Below, piece after piece: positions 50,577 through 59,651 of a stretch of DNA of 64,000 nt. Location of the stretch: the NCBI GenBank assembly GCA_947452555.1, contig CANGDH010000002.1, positions 62,001 to 126,000 of the forward strand. The letters run 5' to 3'. Numbering within the stretch: the first letter of the stretch is position 1; each line of letters starts with the position of its first letter. Below the pieces are notes generated by a model. It made no database searches, was not told the DNA's origin, and saw only the letters and a list, made by a program, of their open reading frames with translations. The stretch comes from Bacteroidota bacterium (GTDB lineage: Bacteria > Bacteroidota > Bacteroidia > Chitinophagales > Chitinophagaceae). The translations under genes and the position numbers were made by a program.

Positions 50577-50821
50577 AAAATGATTTGAGTTGAAAGAATA
50601 CCTTAAAAAAACAAATACTTTATAACATCCCAAGTAGCCAGTAAACCTTTTTGATTAGAGGTCATTATTTATATTGCAATTGTCCCTAATATATTATTTG
50701 CTATCATTCGACTCCTATACGAATATTCATAGAAAAGAATCAAAATAATACAAAGCATTTCTTTAATATCCATCGAATCTTATTAAATTGCTAGTCATTA
50801 ACGACTGCTAAAAATTGCATT

Positions 50822-51604
50822 ATGAAAAAAGTTTGCATGGGCATTGCCCTTATTTATGTTTCAATTGGTTCACTTAACGCTCAATCTAAATTTAAATCAA
50901 GACAGGATAGTCTAGAATTTGAAGCTGCTAAAACAGAAATTTGGAGCCCAGTTCCTAAAACAGTTACTCCAGGTAATACATTTGCAGATGCTCCATCTGA
51001 TGCAATTGTAATTTATAATGGCAAAGACGTAAATGCTTTTCAAAAAAGAGGTGGCGGTGTTCCAGGTTGGAAGATTGAAACGGATGGTGCTTTGACTGTT
51101 GTAAAAGGTTCTGGCGACTTAGAGTCTAAAGAAGCTTTTGGCGATTGTCAATTTCACTTAGAATTTAGAGAGCCAAGTGTAATAGCAGGAAGTAATCAAA
51201 CTAGAGGCAATAGCGGTATTTGGTTTATGAGTAATTATGAAATGCAAGTACTTGACAATTATAATAATCCAACTTATGTAAACGGCATGGTAGGTAGTTT
51301 ATATAAACAACATACCCCATTAGTTGCAGTTGGTCGCAAACCAGGCGAATGGCAGACTTATGATATCTTATTTACAGCGCCTCAATTTAAGGACAATGGT
51401 GAAGTAGCAAGTCCTGCAAAAATTACTGCGTTTTTAAATGGCGTATTAGTATTGAATAATGTAATTGTATATGGCGGTGTGGAATGGATTGGACTACCTA
51501 AGTATAAAAAACATGCAGCTAAAATGCCATTCTATTTACAAGATCATGGATTTGACGGCGGACAACCTGTTAGTTTCAGAAATATTTGGATAAGACCTCT
51601 ATAA
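50822..51604 (+). CDS. secreted DUF1080 protein
   Basis: This 260-residue exported protein has a signal peptide (about 1-21, ending LNAQ) and one DUF1080 domain beginning VIYNGKDVNAFQKRGGGVPGWKIETDGAL. RGNSGIWFMSNYEMQVLDNYNNPTYV and PFYLQDHGFDGGQPVSFRNIWIRPL are typical. Such domains bind or hydrolyse glycosidic substrates, and some act on 3-keto-sugars. It is shorter than the related protein at 12624 and lacks its N-terminal domain. The next gene starts one base after its stop codon, so the two are translationally coupled. Confidence 0.9.
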   Translation: MKKVCMGIALIYVSIGSLNAQSKFKSRQDSLEFEAAKTEIWSPVPKTVTPGNTFADAPSDAIVIYNGKDVNAFQKRGGGVPGWKIETDGALTVVKGSGDLESKEAFGDCQFHLEFREPSVIAGSNQTRGNSGIWFMSNYEMQVLDNYNNPTYVNGMVGSLYKQHTPLVAVGRKPGEWQTYDILFTAPQFKDNGEVASPAKITAFLNGVLVLNNVIVYGGVEWIGLPKYKKHAAKMPFYLQDHGFDGGQPVSFRNIWIRPL

Positions 51605-51605
51605 T

Positions 51606-52316
51606 ATGGGCATCTATCAAACCCCCGTTGTTATTGACCCATTTAGTACTATTTGGTGGCAATGTATTATTGCAGTGATTGCAAGTATTGTCCTAATAGT
51701 GTCCCTTCCTTTTTATTGGAAAAAATTGCAGCATAAAAATTATACAATATTTATCGCTTTTGTTTTATTAATAAATACCCTAGTAGAACAATGGTATAAT
51801 ATTCATAATGGGTTTTGGAATTTACAACAAAGTATACCTGGACACTTATGTAGCATTAGTAATATTTTATGCATCTTCCTTTTATTCAATTACAAACAAT
51901 GGTTGGCAGAATGTATTTATTATTGGGGTTTACTTGGCGGCATTCATGCTATTCTAACACCAGAATTGGTAATGGGTAATCAGGGTTATAATTTTTTTAG
52001 CTATTTTATTAGTCATGGTGGTTTGATCCTTGTAGTAGTATACATGATTAAGCATATGAATTTCAAACCAAGACGTAAATCTTGGCTATGGGTTTTAGGT
52101 TACACGCAAATCATCGCTTTAGGAGTGGGTATCTTTAATTACGCAGTAAATGCTAATTATATGTTCCTAAGAGAAAGGCCACTCGTCAACAATCCTTTGA
52201 TTATTGGCGAATGGCCTTATTATATTATTGTATTTGAATTTATGGCGCTGTTACATTTCTTGGCGTTCTACCTTCCCTTTGCCAAAAAGAACAGAATGCC
52301 AAGCATTACTACCTAG
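51606..52316 (+). CDS. YwaF/TIGR02206-family membrane protein
   Basis: This 236-residue protein has about six membrane helices. GHLCSISNILCIFLLFN and WGLLGGIHAILTPE match the TIGR02206/YwaF family of unknown function. Its short N-terminus begins near the membrane. It begins one base after the DUF1080 stop codon, indicating a shared message. The family has not been given a reaction. It ends four bases before the convergent HAD gene, and no terminator is visible between them. Confidence 0.85.
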   Translation: MGIYQTPVVIDPFSTIWWQCIIAVIASIVLIVSLPFYWKKLQHKNYTIFIAFVLLINTLVEQWYNIHNGFWNLQQSIPGHLCSISNILCIFLLFNYKQWLAECIYYWGLLGGIHAILTPELVMGNQGYNFFSYFISHGGLILVVVYMIKHMNFKPRRKSWLWVLGYTQIIALGVGIFNYAVNANYMFLRERPLVNNPLIIGEWPYYIIVFEFMALLHFLAFYLPFAKKNRMPSITT

Positions 52317-52320
52317 TCTT

Positions 52321-52662
52321 TTATAATTCTTCTATTCGTTTTGCTTTATCATCAATCACTAAATCAAAATTAGGTTTAGTAGGGCCTCCATTAGGGCAAT
52401 ACCCTGTAATTAAGTCATTGAACTTGCAACCCCATTTGTTTAACTGCGCTAGTGTAAGCCCTCTTAGATCTCTTTTAGAACTTTCACCACGACCTGTCCA
52501 ATAGGTAATATGCCAACCTTCTTCGTATAATTTATTGATTTTAGCAATATTGTCATAATTAGGCTCCGCTAATTCATACACGCGTTTTTCAGCATAAAAG
52601 CAAATAGTTTCGTCAATATCAATTAAAGCTTTTTTTGAACCAAACCTTTTAGACTCAATCAT
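52321..52662 (-). CDS. small HAD-superfamily phosphatase-like protein
   Basis: This 113-residue cytoplasmic protein has the HAD signature ALIDIDETICFY (about 12-23), the second motif YWTGRG and the acidic DLVIDDKAKR near its C-terminus. It is short for a HAD phosphatase and has no cap domain, resembling the small capsule- or polysaccharide-linked HAD proteins. The start at 52662 is chosen over 52728, which would add a hydrophobic stretch not seen in the family. A perfect -7 promoter element lies at 52693-52700. The natural substrate is unknown. Confidence 0.8.
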   Translation of the reverse strand: MIESKRFGSKKALIDIDETICFYAEKRVYELAEPNYDNIAKINKLYEEGWHITYWTGRGESSKRDLRGLTLAQLNKWGCKFNDLITGYCPNGGPTKPNFDLVIDDKAKRIEEL

Positions 52663-52692
52663 TGTTGTTTGTTTAATAAGTAATAAGTAGCA

Positions 52693-52700
52693 CAAATTTA
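52693..52700 (-). promoter_or_regulatory. -7 promoter element for the HAD gene
   Basis: On the minus strand this reads TAAATTTG, a perfect TAnnTTTG match, about 31 bases before the HAD start. A TTG lies upstream but at 25-base spacing, longer than usual. Confidence 0.4.
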
Positions 52701-52744
52701 GATAGTTTCTATAAATTACAGTATCCAATTTTAAATAAAATCAA

Positions 52745-54838
52745 ATGAATCGTAACGTACTTGGTGTTTTTCTATTTCTTTTCACACTTTTAGTATTCCA
52801 AAAGTCAATTGCTCAGGAAAATCAAAACCCTATAATTAGAGTTGAAAAAATAAATATTGCTCGTGATGGGTTTGGGGTGCCCCATATTTTTGCACCCACG
52901 GACCCCGAAGTTGCTTATGGACTGGCATGGGCACACTCCGAAGACGATTTCACTACTATCCAAACCCTATTACTTACCGGAAAGGGTAAATTGGCCACTT
53001 ATTTAGGAAAGAAGGGTGCGCCTATTGATTTTGTGGTGGGCTTATTAAATACCAAGGCAATAGTAAAAGCACAAATGAGTCAGTTTGACCCAAAGTTCTT
53101 ACAACTAGTCAAAGGTTACTTAATGGGTTTAGAAGCATTTGCAAAAGCGCATCCGGACCAAGTATTAAATAAACAGGTGTTCCCAATTACGATAGAAGAT
53201 TATTTAGCATCCACCGTTTTTTCAGTTGCTGTTTTTTGTGGGGTAGACAAAGCCTTGCCTAAAATTTTAAACGGAACTATTCCGCATCTAACAGGTTTTA
53301 CAGGGGAGGGCAGTAATGCGATTGCAGTTAATGCGAGCAAGTCTGCAACAGGTGAAAATATGTTAGTGATTAATGCACATCAACCCATTGAAGGTGCTAC
53401 TGCATTTTATGAAGCACATTTACAAAGTGAAGAAGGTTGGAATATATTAGGAGGATTATTTCCTGGTGCGCCATTAATTTTTCATGGCGTTACCCCAAAT
53501 TTAGCTTGGGCACATACTGTTAATTTTCAAGACAAAATTGACATATATCAATTACAAACCGACAAAGCACATCCTAATCAATACAAAGTAGACGGCGAAT
53601 GGTTACCACTTGAAATGAGAAAAGTAAAACTATCAATTAAAGGCATTCCTTTCCCAATTTATAAAAAAGTATACCAGTCTATTTATGGTCCTACTGTAGC
53701 AACACCGAAGGGTGAATATTTTTCCATGCGACTTCCTGCCTTAATGGACGCAGGTGCATTACAACAATGGTATGCAATGAATAAGGCAACTAATTTCACT
53801 AGTTTCAAAGCGGCACTTACTCAAAACCATTTGCCAATGTTTAATATTGTGTACGCTGATAAAAGAGATACTATATTTTATATTTCAAATGGCAAGATGC
53901 CTTACAGAAACGCCGACACCGCTTTTCATTGGAGTAGCACTTTGCCAGGAAATACCAGAGCCACATTATGGACAAAGTTTAAACCATTAAGTGAGTTACC
54001 ACAATATACCAATCCTGCAAGTGGCTATTTATTTAATACAAACCATTCTCCTTTTTTAGCAACCGCTGTACAAGACAATTTGAATCCTAAAAATTTTGAT
54101 GCAAATGATGGATATGAATTATACCATGACAATAGAAGTCAACGTGCAAAAGAAATGATTGAAGTCTTAGATAAAATAAGTTACGAGGATTTAAAAAGAA
54201 TAAAATTTGATAGGCATTTACCAAGTACTATTTTATTTCCTTACGGATTTAATGCAGACAATATGTTCTTAGTTGACGAAACTAAATATGCTACATTAAG
54301 TCCAATTATAACTACTTTAAAAAGCTGGGATCATAATGCAGTTGCAGAAAGTAAAGGTGCACTGATCTATAATTTGGCCTATTATTATGTTCCACAAATA
54401 ATGCAAGGTAGAAAAAACGACAAACTTACCATTGAAGAAGCTGTTTTAGTATATCAAACTATTTATGATTTCTTAATGAAAAATTATGGCCGTACCGACT
54501 TAACACTGGGTGATGTTCAAAGACTAGTAAGAGGTACTGAAAACTGGCCACAGGGAGGCATGCCAGACGTTTTAGCCGCAGTAATGACTGAGCCTTTTGG
54601 TGCAGGTCAAAGAAAAATGAATAGCGGAGATGCTTATATTGGATTTGTCCGTTTCCCTAAGGACGGTAGCTTGCCTTTTATTGAAACTGTTAATACGTTT
54701 GGCGCGAGTAGCCATATTGGTGCTCCACATTTTGCAGACCAACGTGCCATGTATCAAGCCCAACAAGTTAAAAAAATGATAATGGAAAAAGATGAAGTAT
54801 TGAAAAATGCTGAGAAAATTTATCACCCAGAATTATAA
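52745..54838 (+). CDS. second penicillin-amidase-family acylase
   Basis: This 697-residue exported Ntn-hydrolase is closer in motif to aculeacin-A/acyl-homoserine-lactone acylases than the paralogue at 47707. The signal peptide (about 1-24, ending SIAQ) is followed by IARDGFGVPHIFAPTDPEVAYGLAWAHSED. Gly189-Ser190-Asn191 (GEGSNAIAV) marks the processing site, with Ser190 as the N-terminal nucleophile of the beta chain. GGLFPGAPLIFHGVTPNLAWAHTVN and FGASSHIGAPHFADQ are typical of this branch. It probably removes acyl chains from amides outside the cytoplasm. It is a single gene, 82 bases from the HAD gene's start. Confidence 0.9.
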   Translation: MNRNVLGVFLFLFTLLVFQKSIAQENQNPIIRVEKINIARDGFGVPHIFAPTDPEVAYGLAWAHSEDDFTTIQTLLLTGKGKLATYLGKKGAPIDFVVGLLNTKAIVKAQMSQFDPKFLQLVKGYLMGLEAFAKAHPDQVLNKQVFPITIEDYLASTVFSVAVFCGVDKALPKILNGTIPHLTGFTGEGSNAIAVNASKSATGENMLVINAHQPIEGATAFYEAHLQSEEGWNILGGLFPGAPLIFHGVTPNLAWAHTVNFQDKIDIYQLQTDKAHPNQYKVDGEWLPLEMRKVKLSIKGIPFPIYKKVYQSIYGPTVATPKGEYFSMRLPALMDAGALQQWYAMNKATNFTSFKAALTQNHLPMFNIVYADKRDTIFYISNGKMPYRNADTAFHWSSTLPGNTRATLWTKFKPLSELPQYTNPASGYLFNTNHSPFLATAVQDNLNPKNFDANDGYELYHDNRSQRAKEMIEVLDKISYEDLKRIKFDRHLPSTILFPYGFNADNMFLVDETKYATLSPIITTLKSWDHNAVAESKGALIYNLAYYYVPQIMQGRKNDKLTIEEAVLVYQTIYDFLMKNYGRTDLTLGDVQRLVRGTENWPQGGMPDVLAAVMTEPFGAGQRKMNSGDAYIGFVRFPKDGSLPFIETVNTFGASSHIGAPHFADQRAMYQAQQVKKMIMEKDEVLKNAEKIYHPEL

Positions 54839-54915
54839 TACGCTATATAAGAATTGAAAATATTTTTTACTGCTTGGGTGACAATAATTTCTTAAAAAGA
54901 TTTACAAGTAGGTTC

Positions 54916-54953
54916 AAAAAAATAGTTACAGTCTTGCTGTAACTATTTTTTTG
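54916..54953. terminator. terminator overlapping the end of the dehydrogenase gene
   Basis: AAAAAAATAGTTACAG and CTGTAACTATTTTTTT pair around a TCTTG loop. The dehydrogenase stop codon and its last several codons lie inside the stem. The A and T runs let it also stop transcription from the acylase on the plus strand. Confidence 0.88.
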
Positions 54954-56197
54954 TCTAAGAAGGCTTTAGTATCGTATATAACAGCGGTGGCACTGGATTT
55001 TAATTTTGAATAATCCAATGATTTATAAAAATCATGTGCTACTGTTAATACAATTGCATCATAGCTTTTTAATGCTGTAATTAATTTAATTTGGTGTTTC
55101 TCTAAAACTTCGACCGCATTGGCAAATGGGTCAAATGCTTCCACTTGTGCTCCTTGCTTTTGTAATGCTGAAATAATATCAAATACTTTTGAGTTTCTTA
55201 TGTCGGGGCAGTTCTCTTTAAATGTTACTCCTAATACTAAAACCGACGCTTCACTAATTGGCTTATGCTTTGTCACCAATTCAACAATTTTATCAGCAAC
55301 AAAACTGCTCATTTGGTCATTCACATTTCTTCCTGATAAAATAACTTGTGGATGGTATCCTAAACTTTCTGCCTTGTACGCTAAATAATAAGGATCTACT
55401 CCAATACAATGTCCCCCAACTAAACCTGGCTTGAATGGTAGAAAATTCCATTTAGTAGCAGCTGCGTTTAAAACGTCATGTGTATCAATTCCCATCTTAT
55501 CGAAAATGAGTGCTAACTCATTTACAAATGAAATATTTATATCACGTTGTGCATTCTCAATAGACTTTGCAGCTTCCGCCACTTTTATGGATGGTGCTTT
55601 ATAGGTACCTGCTTCAATTATTGTATTATATAAAGCATCCACTTGTTCTGCAATTTCTAAAGTGGAGCCAGCTGTGATTTTTTTAATCTTGGTTAAGGTA
55701 TTGACTTTATCACCTGGATTAATTCGTTCTGGAGAATAACCACAGAAAAAATCTTTATTAAAAATCAATTCGCTATATTTTTCTAATACAGGGACACAGT
55801 CTTCTTCTGTACAACCCGGATATACAGTGCTTTCATAAATTACTATATCCCCTTTTTTTAAAATACCTGCAATTGCTCGTGTGGCAGTTAACAATGGACT
55901 TAAATCTGGTTGCTTATTAGCATCTACTGGTGTAGGTACTGTAATTATAAAAACAGTACAGTCAACCAAATCTTCAATGCTAGTTGTGAATACTAAATTT
56001 TCAGCAGCCTTAATTTCAGCCGTATTAGATTGCAAAGTGACGTCATCTCCATTTTTTAAGGATTCAATTCTTGTTGCATTCGTATCAAAACCCATGACCT
56101 TATACTGTTTACCAAATTCAACAGCCAAAGGCAGTCCAACATAGCCTAAGCCAATGATAGCAATATTCGGGTTCCAATTAATTAAGGATTTGTCCAT
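54926..56197 (-). CDS. nucleotide-sugar dehydrogenase (UDP-HexNAc type)
   Basis: This 423-residue cytoplasmic enzyme oxidises C6 of a UDP-sugar in two NAD-dependent steps. It has the N-terminal Rossmann motif IGLGYVGLPLAVEFG (about 15-29), ESTVYPGC and the FCGYSPERINPGDK segment (about 151-164). Catalytic Cys264 lies in GGHCIGVDPYYLAYKAE, and a C-terminal UDP-binding domain follows. FCGYSPERINPGDK is shared with TviB/WbpO-type UDP-N-acetyl-sugar dehydrogenases, so UDP-GlcNAcA or UDP-GalNAcA is the likely product. It stands alone, without an evident polysaccharide cluster in the window. Its 3-prime end is inside a terminator hairpin. Confidence 0.9.
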   Translation of the reverse strand: MDKSLINWNPNIAIIGLGYVGLPLAVEFGKQYKVMGFDTNATRIESLKNGDDVTLQSNTAEIKAAENLVFTTSIEDLVDCTVFIITVPTPVDANKQPDLSPLLTATRAIAGILKKGDIVIYESTVYPGCTEEDCVPVLEKYSELIFNKDFFCGYSPERINPGDKVNTLTKIKKITAGSTLEIAEQVDALYNTIIEAGTYKAPSIKVAEAAKSIENAQRDINISFVNELALIFDKMGIDTHDVLNAAATKWNFLPFKPGLVGGHCIGVDPYYLAYKAESLGYHPQVILSGRNVNDQMSSFVADKIVELVTKHKPISEASVLVLGVTFKENCPDIRNSKVFDIISALQKQGAQVEAFDPFANAVEVLEKHQIKLITALKSYDAIVLTVAHDFYKSLDYSKLKSSATAVIYDTKAFLDKKIVTARL

Positions 56198-56221
56198 TTA
56201 AAGCCAAAGTTAATGGACAGC

Positions 56222-57121
56222 CTAGTGATGTCCGAATTTTTTTTCACCTGCAGGAATTGAAAAAGTCAGTCTGTTTTGTGCTGGGGGCAAAGGGCATGTA
56301 GCAAAGGCAGTGAAAGCACATGGTGGGTTATAGGCTAAATTAAAGTCAATTTCGGTGTTCCCATTGGCATCTGGCTTAGCAATTTCAATAAAACGTCCTG
56401 CGCCATAAGTTGTTATACCCGATGTCTCGTCTGCAAATGTAATAAAATACTTAGGCCCTCCTTCGTCAATGACATCCAGGCTATACTGTTTACCTTTTAG
56501 AGTAAAAGCCAATATTCCAGCACTTTTCTGAGGGCTAGTTTGTCCGATAATATTAGTAATCATAATTGAGTTTTGAACTGGAGGGTTCAAAACTGCTTTA
56601 ATACGCCACTTAGCATCTACCGGGAAACGCTCAATGCCCTTAAAATTAACCAAGGTTTCAGCATTCAAATTTCTGAATCGAACTCCAATTTTATCTTCTC
56701 TTTTTATAATAACCCATCTAAATTGATCAAAAATTAAAGAAGCCGCAAAATCTCGTCCCTCTTCTTCCTTGAAAACCAATTGTTTTTTCCCTAATGGCAA
56801 TAATATGTTGTCAACTAATGCTCCATTAGGTATTGCATTCACCCATACGATGCTGTCTCCTTCATATATAAAATCGCCTAAATGATTGGGGAATATCGAA
56901 TTAGTGTAATAACAGTCACTGCCTTCCGCCTTTCCAAAACTGTTCACTCCTGTATGTAACCAAAATAGCCCTTCTAAATTTAACCAACCATTTGGCTTTT
57001 TTAAGTCCTCAATTCTATCATGGTGCCATTTTTCAACAGCTTCATTATAGGATTTTAGAGATTGTGCCATAGAAAGGTTTCCAATTATTAACAAACATAC
57101 AATGCTAAACAGTTTTTTCAT
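56222..57121 (-). CDS. DUF1684-family exported protein
   Basis: This 299-residue exported protein (signal peptide about 1-19, ending SMAQ) matches DUF1684. WHHDRIEDLKKPNGWLNLEGLFWLHTGVNSFG at about 31-62 and the FNLAYNPPCAFTAFATCPLPPAQNRL stretch near the end are characteristic. The family's function is unknown. It is beta-rich and has no catalytic motif I can name. It lies 24 bases upstream of the nucleotide-sugar dehydrogenase on the same strand and may share its transcript. A -7 promoter candidate lies at 57166-57173. Confidence 0.88.
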   Translation of the reverse strand: MKKLFSIVCLLIIGNLSMAQSLKSYNEAVEKWHHDRIEDLKKPNGWLNLEGLFWLHTGVNSFGKAEGSDCYYTNSIFPNHLGDFIYEGDSIVWVNAIPNGALVDNILLPLGKKQLVFKEEEGRDFAASLIFDQFRWVIIKREDKIGVRFRNLNAETLVNFKGIERFPVDAKWRIKAVLNPPVQNSIMITNIIGQTSPQKSAGILAFTLKGKQYSLDVIDEGGPKYFITFADETSGITTYGAGRFIEIAKPDANGNTEIDFNLAYNPPCAFTAFATCPLPPAQNRLTFSIPAGEKKFGHH

Positions 57122-57165
57122 ATACTCAAGTTATAAATTAATTTTCAAGATATATTTACGATAAA

Positions 57166-57173
57166 CAAAAATA
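57166..57173 (-). promoter_or_regulatory. -7 promoter element for the DUF1684 gene
   Basis: On the minus strand this reads TATTTTTG, a perfect TAnnTTTG match about 45 bases before the start codon. The sequence beyond is AT-rich without a clear -33 TTG. Confidence 0.4.
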
Positions 57174-57267
57174 GGGCATTTTAATTGTCTACTTAATTAG
57201 TCGATAATTAAAATGAAGCATAATGTAGCTATATTTTGTTTTAAATTTACTTTCTAAAATATTAAGT

Positions 57268-58686
57268 ATGCGATTTTTTATTTGGGTCCTTTTAATGATG
57301 ATTTTAAGTAGCGCTTGTAAAAAAACAATCATTGATGGAGTAAGTTCAGCAAATACAAGTACTGACAATTCCGACTCTGCTGCTAATAGCTGGATTTATT
57401 CAACCATGAAAGACTATTATTTATGGTCAGATAGTATGCCTAATATTAATACCACTAATTTGAATACTAAACCGACCGACTATTTTTATACTATTTTAAA
57501 TAATTATGGCAACACTGATCGTTTTTCATGGATTGACAGTAGTGCTACTAATTTGACAAACCAGTTGAATGGCTTGAACACAATCTTAGGTATTAAATAC
57601 AATGCGTTTTATGCAGACTTAAGTAAAAATAATGTAGTCTTTGTAATTGCATATGTGCTTAAGGGAAGTGCTGCAGAAAAAGCTGGATTAGTAAGGGGTG
57701 ATATTATTATAAAAGTCGACGGTCAAAGTATTACCACATCCAATTATACCAACATTTTACAAAATCAAAGTTTAAGAATAGAATTAGGCAGTTTAAATAA
57801 TAATATTTTTACAAGTACCGGTACAATTATTCCTATTACTAAAACGGTTTTACAAACCAATCCTATTCTTAAGGATACGGTAATTGAATGGGGTGGAAAG
57901 AGGGTTGGGTATTTAAATTACGTACAATTTTTAACTAGTTATGATGATTCTTTGAAAAGCATCTTTACAAGATTTAAAAAATATAAAACAAATGGTATTG
58001 ATGAATTGGTTTTGGATTTAAGATATAACGGAGGCGGTTATGTAACTTCTTCCGACCTGCTTACTAATTTAATTGTAAAAGATTTAAATGCGAAAATCGG
58101 GAATTCAGGAATTTTTATGAATCAAAAAATATATAATACTTCTTATACTGCTGTATTAAAAAAGGAAAATCAAGCAAGTAATTTTATTACTAATTTCCAA
58201 TTTCAAGCTGCCAATTTAGGGAACTTAAATAGAGTTTTTATTCTTACTTCTAATAATACCGCTTCAGCAAGTGAATTAGTTATTAATAACTTAAAGCCGT
58301 TTATGAACGTAGTTTTAATTGGAGAACATACCTATGGAAAGAATGTAGGGTCTTTTACTATTACTGACAGTAAGAAAAGATGGGACTTTGGACTTCAGCC
58401 AATAACTTTTAAAATTGCTAATTCATTAGGTGAATCAAATTATGGAACTGTTAATGGATTCACGCCTGATTATATACTATTAGACAATGCATTACCATAT
58501 AAGCAACTAGGGGACCCAGGGGAAACCTACTTTAATCAAGCATTAAGTTTAATAAGTGGGGTAGCTTATAAAAGTTTCGGGGTGGATCAAATTGTCAAGT
58601 TGAAAAAAGCTCAAGTACAAAAAACTGCAATTGGAGACAATTTAAATATGGATAAAAAAGACATGTTTATAGAACAGAAGCACTAG
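57268..58686 (+). CDS. S41-family C-terminal-processing-like serine protease lipoprotein
   Basis: This 472-residue lipoprotein (lipobox LSSAC, Cys17) has an N-terminal helical domain (about 40-100). A PDZ domain (about 105-190, with GSAAEKAGLVRGDIIIKVDGQSI) is followed by the S41 catalytic core. ELVLDLRYNGGGYVTSSDLL is the first core motif. TASASELVI carries the probable nucleophile Ser333, and Lys358 in HTYGKNVGS lies 25 residues on, the expected Ser-Lys dyad spacing. It should cleave periplasmic or surface protein C-termini. It is monocistronic, and the next gene follows after 83 bases with no visible terminator. Confidence 0.9.
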   Translation: MRFFIWVLLMMILSSACKKTIIDGVSSANTSTDNSDSAANSWIYSTMKDYYLWSDSMPNINTTNLNTKPTDYFYTILNNYGNTDRFSWIDSSATNLTNQLNGLNTILGIKYNAFYADLSKNNVVFVIAYVLKGSAAEKAGLVRGDIIIKVDGQSITTSNYTNILQNQSLRIELGSLNNNIFTSTGTIIPITKTVLQTNPILKDTVIEWGGKRVGYLNYVQFLTSYDDSLKSIFTRFKKYKTNGIDELVLDLRYNGGGYVTSSDLLTNLIVKDLNAKIGNSGIFMNQKIYNTSYTAVLKKENQASNFITNFQFQAANLGNLNRVFILTSNNTASASELVINNLKPFMNVVLIGEHTYGKNVGSFTITDSKKRWDFGLQPITFKIANSLGESNYGTVNGFTPDYILLDNALPYKQLGDPGETYFNQALSLISGVAYKSFGVDQIVKLKKAQVQKTAIGDNLNMDKKDMFIEQKH

Positions 58687-58769
58687 CCGCTCATATAAAG
58701 GTTATTTTTTTTAGTTGAGTTTTAGTATCTTAGAAAACGATTAAATCTTATTCGTTCAAAACCTTGCTT

Positions 58770-59645
58770 ATGAAAAATTTATTTCTGGCACTTATTAGTG
58801 TGCTAATTTTCCAATTGTGCTTCTCCCAAAGTATTGTAAAAGAAAAACAAGTAATAAAAAGTGCTATCCTAAATAAGGATGTACACTATTCTATTTATTT
58901 ACCAAGTGACTACAATACAAGCCAAAGAGCCTACCCTGTGACCTACTTGTTACATGGTTATGGTGACGCCGATGATGGCTGGATTCAATATGGTGAAATC
59001 AATAGACTAGCAGATGACGCCATTGCTACTGGCAAAATTCCGCCAATGATTATTGTTACACCAGACGGATTTACGGGTTTCTATATTAACTCAGCAGACG
59101 GTAAAATGAATTACGAGGATTTCTTTGTGAAAGAATTGATTCCGTATATTGAAAAAACATATAAAGTAAAAACAGAAAGAAAATTTAGAGCCATTGCTGG
59201 ATTATCAATGGGTGGTTATGGCAGTATGATTTTAGCATTAAAACACCCAGACTTATTTGTAGCAGCAGCGCCATTAAGTGCAGCCGTTTGGACTGACAAT
59301 GATGTTATTAATATGCAAGATGGTATGTATAATGGTTTATTTTCAAGTGCTATGGGAACAAATCTAAAAGGCAAGGACAGACTTACAAGTGCATGGTTAA
59401 ATAATAGCGTTTTTGGAATTATTGAGAAAAAAACTAAAGAGGAATTGTCTGCAGTTCGCTATTGGATTGATTGTGGAGATGATGATTTTTTAACAATAGG
59501 TAATTCAGAACTACATATTGCATTGACTAAAAAAAATGTGGCTCATGAATTTAGAATGAGAGACGGTTCGCATAACTGGACCTATTGGAGAACTGGAGTA
59601 ATAGACGCGCTTTCATTCATAGGAGATAGCTTTCACCAAAAATAA
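58770..59645 (+). CDS. secreted esterase D-like alpha/beta-hydrolase
   Basis: This 291-residue exported esterase (signal peptide about 1-20, ending CFSQ) belongs to the esterase D/S-formylglutathione hydrolase-like group used for feruloyl or carbohydrate esters. The oxyanion region YLLHGYGDADDGW is at about 59-71. The nucleophile Ser146 is in GLSMGGYGS, the acid in DCGDDDFL, and the histidine in DGSHNWTYW, completing the triad. The ATG at 58770 is chosen; an upstream TTG adds two residues. The DoxX-like gene begins six bases after its stop, so they form one operon. Confidence 0.9.
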   Translation: MKNLFLALISVLIFQLCFSQSIVKEKQVIKSAILNKDVHYSIYLPSDYNTSQRAYPVTYLLHGYGDADDGWIQYGEINRLADDAIATGKIPPMIIVTPDGFTGFYINSADGKMNYEDFFVKELIPYIEKTYKVKTERKFRAIAGLSMGGYGSMILALKHPDLFVAAAPLSAAVWTDNDVINMQDGMYNGLFSSAMGTNLKGKDRLTSAWLNNSVFGIIEKKTKEELSAVRYWIDCGDDDFLTIGNSELHIALTKKNVAHEFRMRDGSHNWTYWRTGVIDALSFIGDSFHQK

Positions 59646-59651
59646 AAACAT

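Noticed and set aside
47707..54838. Firm call of quorum-quenching N-acyl-homoserine-lactone acylases
   Set aside because: The penicillin-amidase family acts on many amides and the active-site serine does not tell the substrate.
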